The position numbers and the translations under genes are program-made. A DNA stretch of 7,554 nucleotides, taken from contig JAKOSS010000368.1 in assembly GCA_029777145.1 (NCBI GenBank), forward strand, positions 1-7,554, written 5' to 3'. The notes beneath the pieces are model-generated. The model ran no database searches. It was not told where the DNA came from and saw only the letters and a list, made by a program, of their open reading frames with translations. This document shows positions 1-5,081 of the stretch, piece after piece (position 1 is the stretch's first letter; each line of letters starts with the position of its first letter). This DNA comes from Acidobacteriota bacterium. GTDB lineage: Bacteria > Acidobacteriota > Blastocatellia > Pyrinomonadales > Pyrinomonadaceae.

Positions 1-399
1 ATCAACCCAAAAACGACGGAGAAATCCGTTGTTGAAGAGCGTGGCGAATGGAAGGCGTTTAGTTCAACCGTCGCGGTGACGGATCGCCAAAGTACATGAA
101 CGTGCGTCGCAGGGCAGCGCGCGAGAACAGCGACCCGGTCTCGCGCTCCTTTCCGACAGCCATCCGGCGCCGAGCCGCCGAGACAGTTCCTACCGAGGAT
201 CTTTTTTCGCAGGCGCCGATCCAGCCGGATGCGGCCCAGTTGCCGAAGTCACCGCCGTTCGAAGACTTGACCGTAGGACGGGTGGCTGTGCGCGGGCTGC
301 GGGAATTTTGGGAGGGTCGCGGCGAACGCCTTGGGCCACCGCGACAATTGAGATCGGCCGGAAGGTAAGACTTGTTGAACGAACACTCGGCGGGATGCG
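1..399. other. Unassigned region downstream of the anti-sigma gene
   Basis: I find no gene here that I can defend. A plus-strand frame is open from an ATG at 96 to a stop at 368 (90 codons). Its first half is very Arg-rich, it has no Shine-Dalgarno sequence before the ATG, and it resembles no family I know. Minus-strand frames in the same stretch are also open for 60 or more codons without a plausible start. An imperfect hairpin is visible at 316-345 (GTCGCGG pairing with CCGCGAC, with a short inner GCC/GGC stem), but no T-run follows it on either strand, so it is not a standard terminator for the sigma/anti-sigma operon. The region could hold a decayed gene, a small RNA or plain spacer. Confidence 0.4.
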
Positions 400-1152
400 T
401 CAGTTAAGGGTGACGACGACTCGCGAACCGTTGCGGAGGACAGTCAGCGTTTTGCCCTCGACCTTCGAATCAAACCGCGTGCTTCGGGAGATTCGTTTGT
501 CGTCAATCGCTTCGATCCGGTCTCCGGGACGAACACCGGAACGTTCAGCGACGCTGTTCGCGCGGATCGACCGAACGATCAGCTTGTCGCCGGCAGAGTC
601 CGTTTCCACGCCGAGATTCGAAAGCACGTCATCAATGCTCATTACGACCGAAGTCGAAAATTCCGGCGTTCTGGTGTTTGAATTGGGCTGTGGGGTCTTC
701 GAAGTTCCTTCGGTGACCGCAAAATCACGCGATGGCGGACGAACGTCCGGCGTCGGTTCGGTCCGGCTCGGTTGCGGTTTCGGCTTCGGTGAAGCATCTG
801 CAACCTGTTGATCGTCAATAGCTTGCGGCGTCGGCTCGGGGACGTCGATCTTCGGCAGCGATGTCGGCTGGGTCTCCGGAACGGCGACCGCGACGTTCAG
901 ATCTGCGGGCGCCTGAACGCCCGCGAACCAGACGACGAAACCAATTGCAACGACGGCCGCAACCGGGACTGCGATCCTCGCGAACAACTCGAATGCGCCG
1001 GTTGCGCTGTCCGTTTTGCGGTTGGCGATCCGCGCCATCACGCGCGCATTGAAATCGGTCGGTGCCTCGATCCGGTCGAGAGTCTTCAGGAGCCGGCCGA
1101 TTTGGCCGGCTTCGTCCTTCACCGTCAAGTTGTCTTTTTCATTCTCGCGCAT
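400..1152 (-). CDS. Probable membrane anti-sigma factor with periplasmic PDZ domain
   Basis: This 250-residue protein probably holds the ECF sigma factor encoded just upstream at the inner membrane. Residues 1-56 are charged and form a predicted cytoplasmic head. Residues 57-78 are one hydrophobic membrane segment (FARIAVPVAAVVAIGFVVWF). Residues 80-165 are a low-complexity spacer rich in Pro, Thr and Ser. Residues 172-250 look like a compact PDZ domain with the typical SGVRPGDRIEAIDD core and a terminal beta strand. There is no cysteine anywhere, so the zinc-binding HxxxCxxC motif of many anti-sigma factors is absent. The ATG directly follows the sigma TGA (TGAATG), which points to translational coupling. 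The anti-sigma role is inferred from position and topology. The PDZ call rests on the core motif. Alternatively it could be a membrane PDZ protein with another job. Confidence 0.75.
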   Translation of the reverse strand: MRENEKDNLTVKDEAGQIGRLLKTLDRIEAPTDFNARVMARIANRKTDSATGAFELFARIAVPVAAVVAIGFVVWFAGVQAPADLNVAVAVPETQPTSLPKIDVPEPTPQAIDDQQVADASPKPKPQPSRTEPTPDVRPPSRDFAVTEGTSKTPQPNSNTRTPEFSTSVVMSIDDVLSNLGVETDSAGDKLIVRSIRANSVAERSGVRPGDRIEAIDDKRISRSTRFDSKVEGKTLTVLRNGSRVVVTLN

Positions 1153-1785
1153 TCAGGTCACGTAATTCTTGAGCTTCTCGCGCAACAGCGCCCTCGCTCG
1201 GCTGATCCTCGATTTCGTCGTTCCGAGCCCGAGTCCGAGGACCGAGGCGATGTCCTCGTAACTGAGTTCCTGGATCTCGCGCAGGACGATCGGAGCGCGG
1301 TATTTGTCGGGCAGCGCCGAGATCGCCTTCTCGATGACGGCCTTCAGCTCGGCATCGACCAATTCGTCGTCCGGGCGGATCCGCTCGTCCGCCGGCTGCA
1401 GTTCGCGATCCTCTTCATCGTCGCCCGTAAAGAAGGTCGCGAGCGACAACAGTTTGCGCCGGCGTTTGCGACGCAACTCGGAAATCGCGAGATTCGTCGC
1501 GATCCGGTAAATGTACGTTGAGAACGCGTAATCCGTGCGATATCGATCGAGTGCAAAATAGACGCGCACGAACGATTCCTGCGCAAGGTCGATCGCCTCC
1601 TCGTAATCGCCGAGCATCCGAAACAGATAATTTGTCAATGGATTGCGGTAGCGATTCATGATCTCGGCAAACGCCGATTCATCGCCCCCGCGGACGATCT
1701 CGATCAGATCGTGATCGGACAGAGTGCTCTCAGACACTTGAAGTTTGACCTCCGTGCCCGCTTTTTCGAATCTGTCCAAGGCCAT
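1153..1785 (-). CDS. ECF-type RNA polymerase sigma factor (sigma-E-like)
   Basis: This 210-residue sigma-70-family protein of the extracytoplasmic-function class would direct RNA polymerase to stress or envelope promoters. Region 2 spans about residues 35-108 and contains DLAQESFVRVY at 66-76 and the helix FSTYIYRIATNLAISELRRK at 88-107. A short acidic linker (121-145) follows. Region 4 spans about 150-206, with ALPDKYRAPIVLREIQELSY and the helix-turn-helix ending in TTKSRISRARALLREKL. Regions 1.1 and 3 are absent, as expected for ECF factors. The ATG at 1785 has AAAAGAG nine bases upstream. Two other ATGs lie just 5' of it but out of frame. The gene is followed without a gap by the probable anti-sigma gene. 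A sigma-E-type promoter upstream suggests autoregulation. The exact ECF subgroup was not determined. Confidence 0.95.
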   Translation of the reverse strand: MALDRFEKAGTEVKLQVSESTLSDHDLIEIVRGGDESAFAEIMNRYRNPLTNYLFRMLGDYEEAIDLAQESFVRVYFALDRYRTDYAFSTYIYRIATNLAISELRRKRRRKLLSLATFFTGDDEEDRELQPADERIRPDDELVDAELKAVIEKAISALPDKYRAPIVLREIQELSYEDIASVLGLGLGTTKSRISRARALLREKLKNYVT

Positions 1786-1820
1786 ACATCCATACTCTTT
1801 TACAACAGAAACGGTATCGA

Positions 1821-1860
1821 AACAAAAGCCGTCCTACGCGTCGTTACACGCGCGGACGGC
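1821..1860 (-). terminator. Intrinsic terminator after the exported-protein gene, overlapping the sigma promoter
   Basis: Read on the minus strand, GCCGTCC (1854-1860) pairs perfectly with GGACGGC (1828-1834). Inside this, CGCGT pairs with ACGCG around the loop GTAACG. TTTTGTT follows directly at 1821-1827. It lies 30 bases past the stop of the 1890-2477 gene, in the right orientation to end its transcript. The plus strand has no T-run, so it should act in one direction only. Its 5' arm falls inside the putative sigma-E-type promoter described separately. Confidence 0.75.
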
Positions 1861-1871
1861 CATTGGGTTCC
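1844..1871 (-). promoter_or_regulatory. Putative sigma-E-type (ECF) promoter for the sigma/anti-sigma operon
   Basis: On the minus strand GGAACCC (1865-1871) and GTGTAA (1844-1849) are separated by exactly 15 bases. The E. coli sigma-E consensus is GGAACTT, about 15-16 bases, then GTCTAA, so the match is 5 of 7 and 5 of 6 at a correct spacing. The expected start is near 1837, about 50 bases before the sigma ATG. Autoregulation is the rule for ECF sigma factors, which makes the position persuasive. It is still one motif match judged by eye. Confidence 0.55.
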
Positions 1872-1889
1872 ATTATTTCGCGCTCAGTT

Positions 1890-2477
1890 CTATGCGGCGC
1901 GAACGGTCAGGAAGACAAATATCATCTCGCTTGGACTCGGCCCGATCAGGCTCGCCACCAATGCCGGCTCGCCGTCATTGAGCTTGAAACGCGCGTCCGT
2001 GATTCCCAGCCATTCGAAGCTGATCGACGGTTTTGCGCCATCCGGACGTTCCGTGCTGACCGCGATCGGCATGCGGGTCCCGAAGCGAAATCCATCGACG
2101 ACGATCGGCGACGAATCGGCTCCCGATCCGCGCGCGAAGCGAAATCCCCATTCGCAGTAATTGTCCACGCCGGGTTGCTGTCCGGGAGGCAAAAGACTGC
2201 GCGGCCCTTTGTAGTAAACGGCACCGGACGTCCTTTCAAGGTACGTCGCTTCGAGCGCCAGATCCGAGACCTCGATCGACGAGCGAAGTTTCTTGACCGC
2301 CGCCGCCAAAGACGACGGGACGTCCGATTTCTTGCCCTTCGACGTGCTCAGGACATGCAGCGTGACTTCATATGTTGTTTCAGCGGGTACCCGTTGTTCC
2401 GGCTGCGCGAATGCGTTATTTGCCATGAATGCGATCGAAACAACGAGCGAAAAATAGATCAGTTTTTTAAGGTTCAT
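1890..2477 (-). CDS. Exported protein of unknown function
   Basis: I do not recognise this 195-residue protein. The start is set at the ATG at 2477 because AGGAGGG lies a few bases upstream. An in-frame ATG six codons earlier lacks such a site. The first 24 residues are a clear signal peptide (NLKKLIYF, a hydrophobic core, then a NNAFA cleavage motif before QPEQ). The mature part alternates short strands (TYEVTLHVLSTS; ALEATYLERTSGAVYYKG; FVFLTVRAA) and looks beta-rich, with a Pro/Gly-rich turn near PPGQQPGVDN and a single Cys in NYCEW. No membrane anchor or lipobox is seen, so a periplasmic or outer-membrane-associated location is likely. It lies directly upstream of the ECF sigma operon, with a terminator between them. 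A link to that stress system is possible but unproven. Confidence 0.8.
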   Translation of the reverse strand: MNLKKLIYFSLVVSIAFMANNAFAQPEQRVPAETTYEVTLHVLSTSKGKKSDVPSSLAAAVKKLRSSIEVSDLALEATYLERTSGAVYYKGPRSLLPPGQQPGVDNYCEWGFRFARGSGADSSPIVVDGFRFGTRMPIAVSTERPDGAKPSISFEWLGITDARFKLNDGEPALVASLIGPSPSEMIFVFLTVRAA

Positions 2478-2544
2478 AGTATCCCTCCTGGTCAAGTTTC
2501 ACTTCGGATCGCCTGATTTGTTTCACATTTTGCTTCGGCGCACT

Positions 2545-2580
2545 GAAAAAGGGCCGCCGGCTTTCGCCGCTGGCCCTTCA
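2545..2580 (-). terminator. Intrinsic terminator after the LolA-like gene
   Basis: On the minus strand AAGGGCC pairs with GGCCCTT, then two mismatches, then CGGC pairs with GCCG around a GAAA tetraloop. The hairpin covers 2549-2578 and TTTTT follows at 2546-2550, overlapping its last two bases. It begins about 20 bases after the stop codon at 2599. The other strand lacks a T-run. Confidence 0.85.
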
Positions 2581-2598
2581 AAAGAGTTGTGTTCCGGA

Positions 2599-3414
2599 TC
2601 AGGAAACGTCGAACAGATCTTCTTCGATCTTCTGACCGAACGTCACCGTCCCGACAGTCGTTTCCTCAACTTCTTTGTCGTTCGCCCAGAGGACCGTTCG
2701 GTACGGAACGAGCGTCCCCTGCGCATAATTGTAATCGTAGAACCTGCGTCTGTATTTCACGCCGTCCGACTCGTATTCGAGCATCATCACCCTGAGCGAT
2801 TTTACGGACACGAAATAGGTCGTCTTCCGCTGTTGCTTGTCGGTGAGCACGAGGACATAGAAGTCGACGCCCATGAGCTTTTCCCGCTTGCCCAGTTCGA
2901 CCGTTGACTCGCTCTCCTTATACCGGAGAAGCGATTCGATGCTATGCCAGATCTGGTTCTGGAACGCCTTCGACGCGTCTTCGCGCGGAGTGAACACCGT
3001 CGCATTGTAGAGGCCGTAAATCTTGTCGTTGTTATAGATCAGTGAAAATCGCGCATCCGGATACGCCTGATCGAGACGGACTTTTTCCTTTTCAAGGGTC
3101 TCTCCGCGGATGATGTACCGTTCGTAGCTGGCCGTGTTCTTTCGTCCGTCAGCGCCGGTCTGAATCGATTTCCCGCGTTCGAAGGTGGTTTTTCGAATCT
3201 GGGTCAGATTCTGGCGGCCGAGCAGACCTCCGTAAACGAATACCGTCGATTCGGCGACCTGCTCGGCAGTCAGATTCGCCGGGTCGACCGGTTTGTTCTT
3301 ATCAGGCTTGGTCTCGGTTTTCTTGTTCTTGTCGGTTTCTTTTTCTTGGGCGGAAATCGCCGGAACCATCATGACACCCAAGGCCAAGATCAGGACGCAC
3401 AGACGCAAAAACAC
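2599..3414 (-). CDS. Exported LolA-like outer-membrane-lipoprotein-sorting-type protein
   Basis: This 271-residue secreted protein starts with GTG at 3414. AAGGAG lies eight bases upstream, which fixes the start. Residues 1-22 are a signal peptide (hydrophobic core, PAISA before QEKE). Residues 23-45 are a Lys/Asp/Glu-rich spacer with repeated DKNK. From about 50 on, the chain is rich in beta strands. The C-terminal third has the pattern typical of LolA/LolB-like folds: a strand carrying LRVMMLEYESDGVKY, then FYDYNY, GTLVPYRTVLWAND, EETTVGTVTF and a closing EEDLFDVS. Proteins of this fold bind lipid or lipoprotein acyl chains in the periplasm, but this one is not a close LolA. It lacks a lipobox Cys after the signal peptide. 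The substrate is unknown and the fold call comes from the strand pattern alone. It appears to be a single-gene unit with its own promoter and terminator. Confidence 0.75.
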   Translation of the reverse strand: MFLRLCVLILALGVMMVPAISAQEKETDKNKKTETKPDKNKPVDPANLTAEQVAESTVFVYGGLLGRQNLTQIRKTTFERGKSIQTGADGRKNTASYERYIIRGETLEKEKVRLDQAYPDARFSLIYNNDKIYGLYNATVFTPREDASKAFQNQIWHSIESLLRYKESESTVELGKREKLMGVDFYVLVLTDKQQRKTTYFVSVKSLRVMMLEYESDGVKYRRRFYDYNYAQGTLVPYRTVLWANDKEVEETTVGTVTFGQKIEEDLFDVS

Positions 3415-3486
3415 TAAGTAATCTCCTTCGGGACGCCGTCCGCACCGTCGCTCGTTTGGGGGGCGGGTTGGCTAAAGTAAAAGCGG

Positions 3487-3517
3487 ATTGTAACACAACC
3501 GTCGGAATCAGACACAA
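3487..3517 (-). promoter_or_regulatory. Candidate housekeeping promoter for the LolA-like gene
   Basis: On the minus strand TGTTACAAT (3487-3495) is an extended -10 element: TACAAT preceded by TG and one base. TTGTGT at 3512-3517 could serve as the -35, with a long 19-base spacer. The predicted start, near 3480, gives a leader of about 65 bases before the GTG. The terminator of the BON gene lies just upstream, so the LolA-like gene needs a promoter in this gap. Confidence 0.45.
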
Positions 3518-3606
3518 TCACAGCGGTTGAAACAGTTTTATGGATGAGCCAGCCCTGAAAAAGGATGCATCCGCATTTGTTGCGGCGATTCGCGGAGCGA
3601 TCGTTG

Positions 3607-3637
3607 AAAAACAAAAGCCGGACCGATCGGCCCGGCT
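3607..3637 (-). terminator. Intrinsic terminator after the BON-domain gene
   Basis: Minus-strand AGCCGGGCC pairs with GGTCCGGCT (nine pairs, one G-T) around the loop GATC at 3616-3637. TTTTGTTTTT follows at 3607-3616. It starts about 24 bases past the stop codon at 3661. This is the cleanest terminator on the minus strand. Confidence 0.92.
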
Positions 3638-3660
3638 TCAACTAGACCTGCAGCTTTGCG

Positions 3661-4215
3661 TCAGCGATACATCTCGTTTCCGACGATCAGGTGGTTCGTG
3701 ACGCTGAAAACGCCCGATACCGACCGCGCGAGCATGTTGGCGAAATCCGAGTCACTCTTGTAGGCGACATAGCCTTCAAGCGTGATGTTACCGTTCTCAA
3801 CGATGATCCGGATCGATGGTCTCGGTTCCTGGACGTAACGTGACAGGCTGGATCCGTCGCGATAGAACGTTCGCAGCGTATTGCGGCGAATCGTGTCGTC
3901 GTACGGCGACAGCGGCAAGATCTCGATGTTGTTCACCACCTTGTTTACGCCGGGAATGTCGCGAACCGCGATCTCGGCGTCCTTTCGGTTCCGCGCCTGG
4001 GCGACCTTGCCGGTCAGAACAAGCGTGCTTCCCTCGAGCTTGAATCCGATCTGATCAAAAACGCCGTAGTACGGGAGATTGTTGATCCGCTTGTAAACGG
4101 TCCGCTCAAGTGCCTGATTGGCCTTCAGCGAATCGAGATCCTGTGCCCGGGCGCTGATCGCGAAGAGCGCCGCAATCGACAATGAAATCAGTGCTAACTT
4201 ATTGAATACCTTCAT
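3661..4215 (-). CDS. Exported protein with two BON domains (OsmY-like)
   Basis: This 184-residue periplasmic protein starts at the ATG at 4215, eight bases after AAGGAGGT. A longer frame reaches an ATG at 4251 but lacks a ribosome site. Residues 1-24 are a signal peptide ending ARA before QD. Two BON domains follow, at about 36-100 and 105-178. Each has a short helix, a strand with Gly (STLVLTGKV in the first, GNITLEGYV in the second), a helix with conserved Ala (DAEIAVRDIPGV; FANMLARSVSGV) and a closing strand (NKVVNNIEIL; FSVTNHLIVG). BON domains are thought to bind phospholipid membranes. Family members such as OsmY act in osmotic and envelope stress. The gene follows trmL by 75 bases and ends in a strong terminator. 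The exact role here is unknown. Confidence 0.9.
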   Translation of the reverse strand: MKVFNKLALISLSIAALFAISARAQDLDSLKANQALERTVYKRINNLPYYGVFDQIGFKLEGSTLVLTGKVAQARNRKDAEIAVRDIPGVNKVVNNIEILPLSPYDDTIRRNTLRTFYRDGSSLSRYVQEPRPSIRIIVENGNITLEGYVAYKSDSDFANMLARSVSGVFSVTNHLIVGNEMYR

Positions 4216-4271
4216 TTCCGTGTACCTCCTTGTTCTTATCCTTCCGGACAATTAATAGATGGTATCGGTGG

Positions 4272-4300
4272 AAAAAAGGATGCCGGAAATTCAGTTTCCG
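4272..4300 (-). terminator. Weak terminator-like hairpin at the trmL stop codon
   Basis: On the minus strand CGGAAA pairs with TTTCCG around a five-base loop that contains the trmL stop codon. A run of six T follows after a six-base gap (4272-4277). The stem is short and the T-run displaced, so it may only partly separate trmL from the BON gene. Read-through into the BON gene is plausible. Confidence 0.3.
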
Positions 4301-4743
4301 CGTTGGCGAAGTGCCTCAAAAAGCACGATCCCGACGCTGGTCGCGAGGTTCAGACTGCGAACATTGGGGTTCGCCATCGGTATCGTCAGGCAATTGTCGG
4401 GATGCGCGGCGAGAAGTTCTTCCGGCAGTCCACGCGTTTCTCTCCCGAAAACGAGGCAATCACCGTCGCGGAATTCCCAATCGGTATAAGGCCGCTTCGA
4501 CTTTGTCGTCAAATACACGAAACGCGAACCGGGCAATGCGGCGTGGAGTCTGTCGAGATCGATATGTCGACGCAGTTCGACATGATCCCAATAGTCTAAT
4601 CCGGCGCGTTTCAGCGTCCGGTCGTCCATCCGGAACCCGGTGACGCCGACGATGTGGAGCGTCGTATTCGTCGCCGCGCAAAGTCGGGCGATGTTGCCCG
4701 TGTTGGGCGGGATCTCGGGTTCAACCAAAGCGATGTGAAACAT
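4291..4743 (-). CDS. trmL: tRNA (cytidine(34)-2'-O)-methyltransferase TrmL
   Basis: This SPOUT-class enzyme uses S-adenosylmethionine to methylate the 2'-OH of the wobble base (C34 or cmnm5U34) of tRNA-Leu isoacceptors. All the family signatures are present: EPEIPPNTGNIARLCAAT at 8-25, AGLDYWDH at 47-54, the loop FGRETRGLPEELL at 99-111 and the C-terminal knot strand and helix IPMANPNVRSLNLATSVGIV at 121-140. The length of 150 residues is close to the E. coli enzyme (about 157). These signatures separate TrmL from the longer TrmH/RlmB proteins, which carry N-terminal extensions. The ATG at 4743 has only a weak GAAG-like ribosome site. Its leader runs through the nonamer repeat array. It diverges from typA, another translation-related gene. 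Confidence 0.95.
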   Translation of the reverse strand: MFHIALVEPEIPPNTGNIARLCAATNTTLHIVGVTGFRMDDRTLKRAGLDYWDHVELRRHIDLDRLHAALPGSRFVYLTTKSKRPYTDWEFRDGDCLVFGRETRGLPEELLAAHPDNCLTIPMANPNVRSLNLATSVGIVLFEALRQRGN

Positions 4744-4750
4744 ATCTTCA

Positions 4751-4867
4751 GTTTATTCAGTTTTGAAAGTTTGGGAAGTTTGGGAAGTTTTGAAAGTTTG
4801 GGAAGTTTGGGAAGTTTTGAAAGTTTGGGATGTCCGGGAAGTTTGGGTCGTTTCGGAAGTTTCGAAT
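4751..4867. repeat. Tandem 9-base repeat array, 13 units
   Basis: Thirteen consecutive 9-base units begin seven bases upstream of the trmL start. The main unit is A = GTTTGGGAA and the second is B = GTTTTGAAA. Units 2-9 run B-A-A-B-A-A-B-A', giving a higher-order period of 27 bases (4760-4786, 4787-4813, then a decayed copy from 4814). The A' unit (GTTTGGGAT) and the next four (GTCCGGGAA, GTTTGGGTC, GTTTCGGAA, GTTTCGAAT) are increasingly diverged towards typA. Two more barely recognisable units extend to 4885. No unique spacers are present, so this is not CRISPR. Confidence 0.95.
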
Positions 4868-4978
4868 ATCCCGGATTTTTGGGAGTCATCGATAGGATAG
4901 CGAGTTGGCGAAGGGTTGATAGAGAGAATAGGAGTTTGAGTCCTCTCCCGCTCTCCCGTTCGCATCTTCCCCCACTCC

Positions 4979-5014
4979 TTCCCAAACTTTCAAAACTTCC
5001 CAAACTTTCTGAAC
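4979..5014. repeat. Inverted copies of the nonamer repeat on the typA side
   Basis: Four 9-base units lie in the opposite orientation: TTCCCAAAC, TTTCAAAAC, TTCCCAAAC, TTTCTGAAC. The first three (4979-5005) are an exact 27-base reverse complement of 4778-4804 in the tandem array. A transcript or single strand through this gap could fold into a long stem with a loop of about 174 bases. Confidence 0.93.
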
Positions 5015-5081
5015 TTTCTCCGGTTTACTTTTCAGTTTTCAAAGTCCATCAGGTCAGTTTGCCCTCAGGGGCCGATTTATC

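Larger units (their letters stand above)
4744..5081. other. Divergent trmL-typA intergenic region
   Basis: These 338 bases must carry the promoters of both genes. They are dominated by the nonamer array next to trmL and its inverted partner next to typA. The spacer between the arms (about 4886-4975) is non-repetitive and is the most likely place for promoters, but I could not pick convincing -35/-10 pairs for either direction. Before typA there is a small GCCC-TCAG-GGGC hairpin at 5061-5072 and only a poor AGGGG ribosome site. Frames on both strands run open through the repeats because the unit is nine bases long. I regard none as a gene. Confidence 0.7.

Noticed and set aside
1..399. RNase P RNA, tmRNA or SRP RNA in the left region
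   Set aside because: I looked for their conserved blocks on both strands and found none.
808..1521. A 237-codon plus-strand frame opposite the sigma and anti-sigma genes
   Set aside because: It is Arg- and Asp-rich antisense translation with no family motif. The minus strand encodes a clear ECF sigma factor.
3585..3637. Palindrome ggatgcatcc followed on the minus strand by TTTTT (near 3562-3571) as another terminator
   Set aside because: The stem is only three pairs once a minimal loop is allowed, and the strong terminator at 3607-3637 already serves the BON gene.
3414..3641. A 75-codon minus-strand frame between the BON and LolA-like genes
   Set aside because: It starts inside the BON terminator, has no ribosome site and covers the likely promoter of the next gene.
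3661..4251. Longer start for the BON gene at 4251
   Set aside because: The ATG at 4215 has AAGGAGGT eight bases upstream and begins a proper signal peptide. The longer form would put an Arg-rich stretch before it and has no ribosome site.
4751..4885. CRISPR array
   Set aside because: Units are 9 bases and contiguous, without unique spacers, and no cas gene is present.
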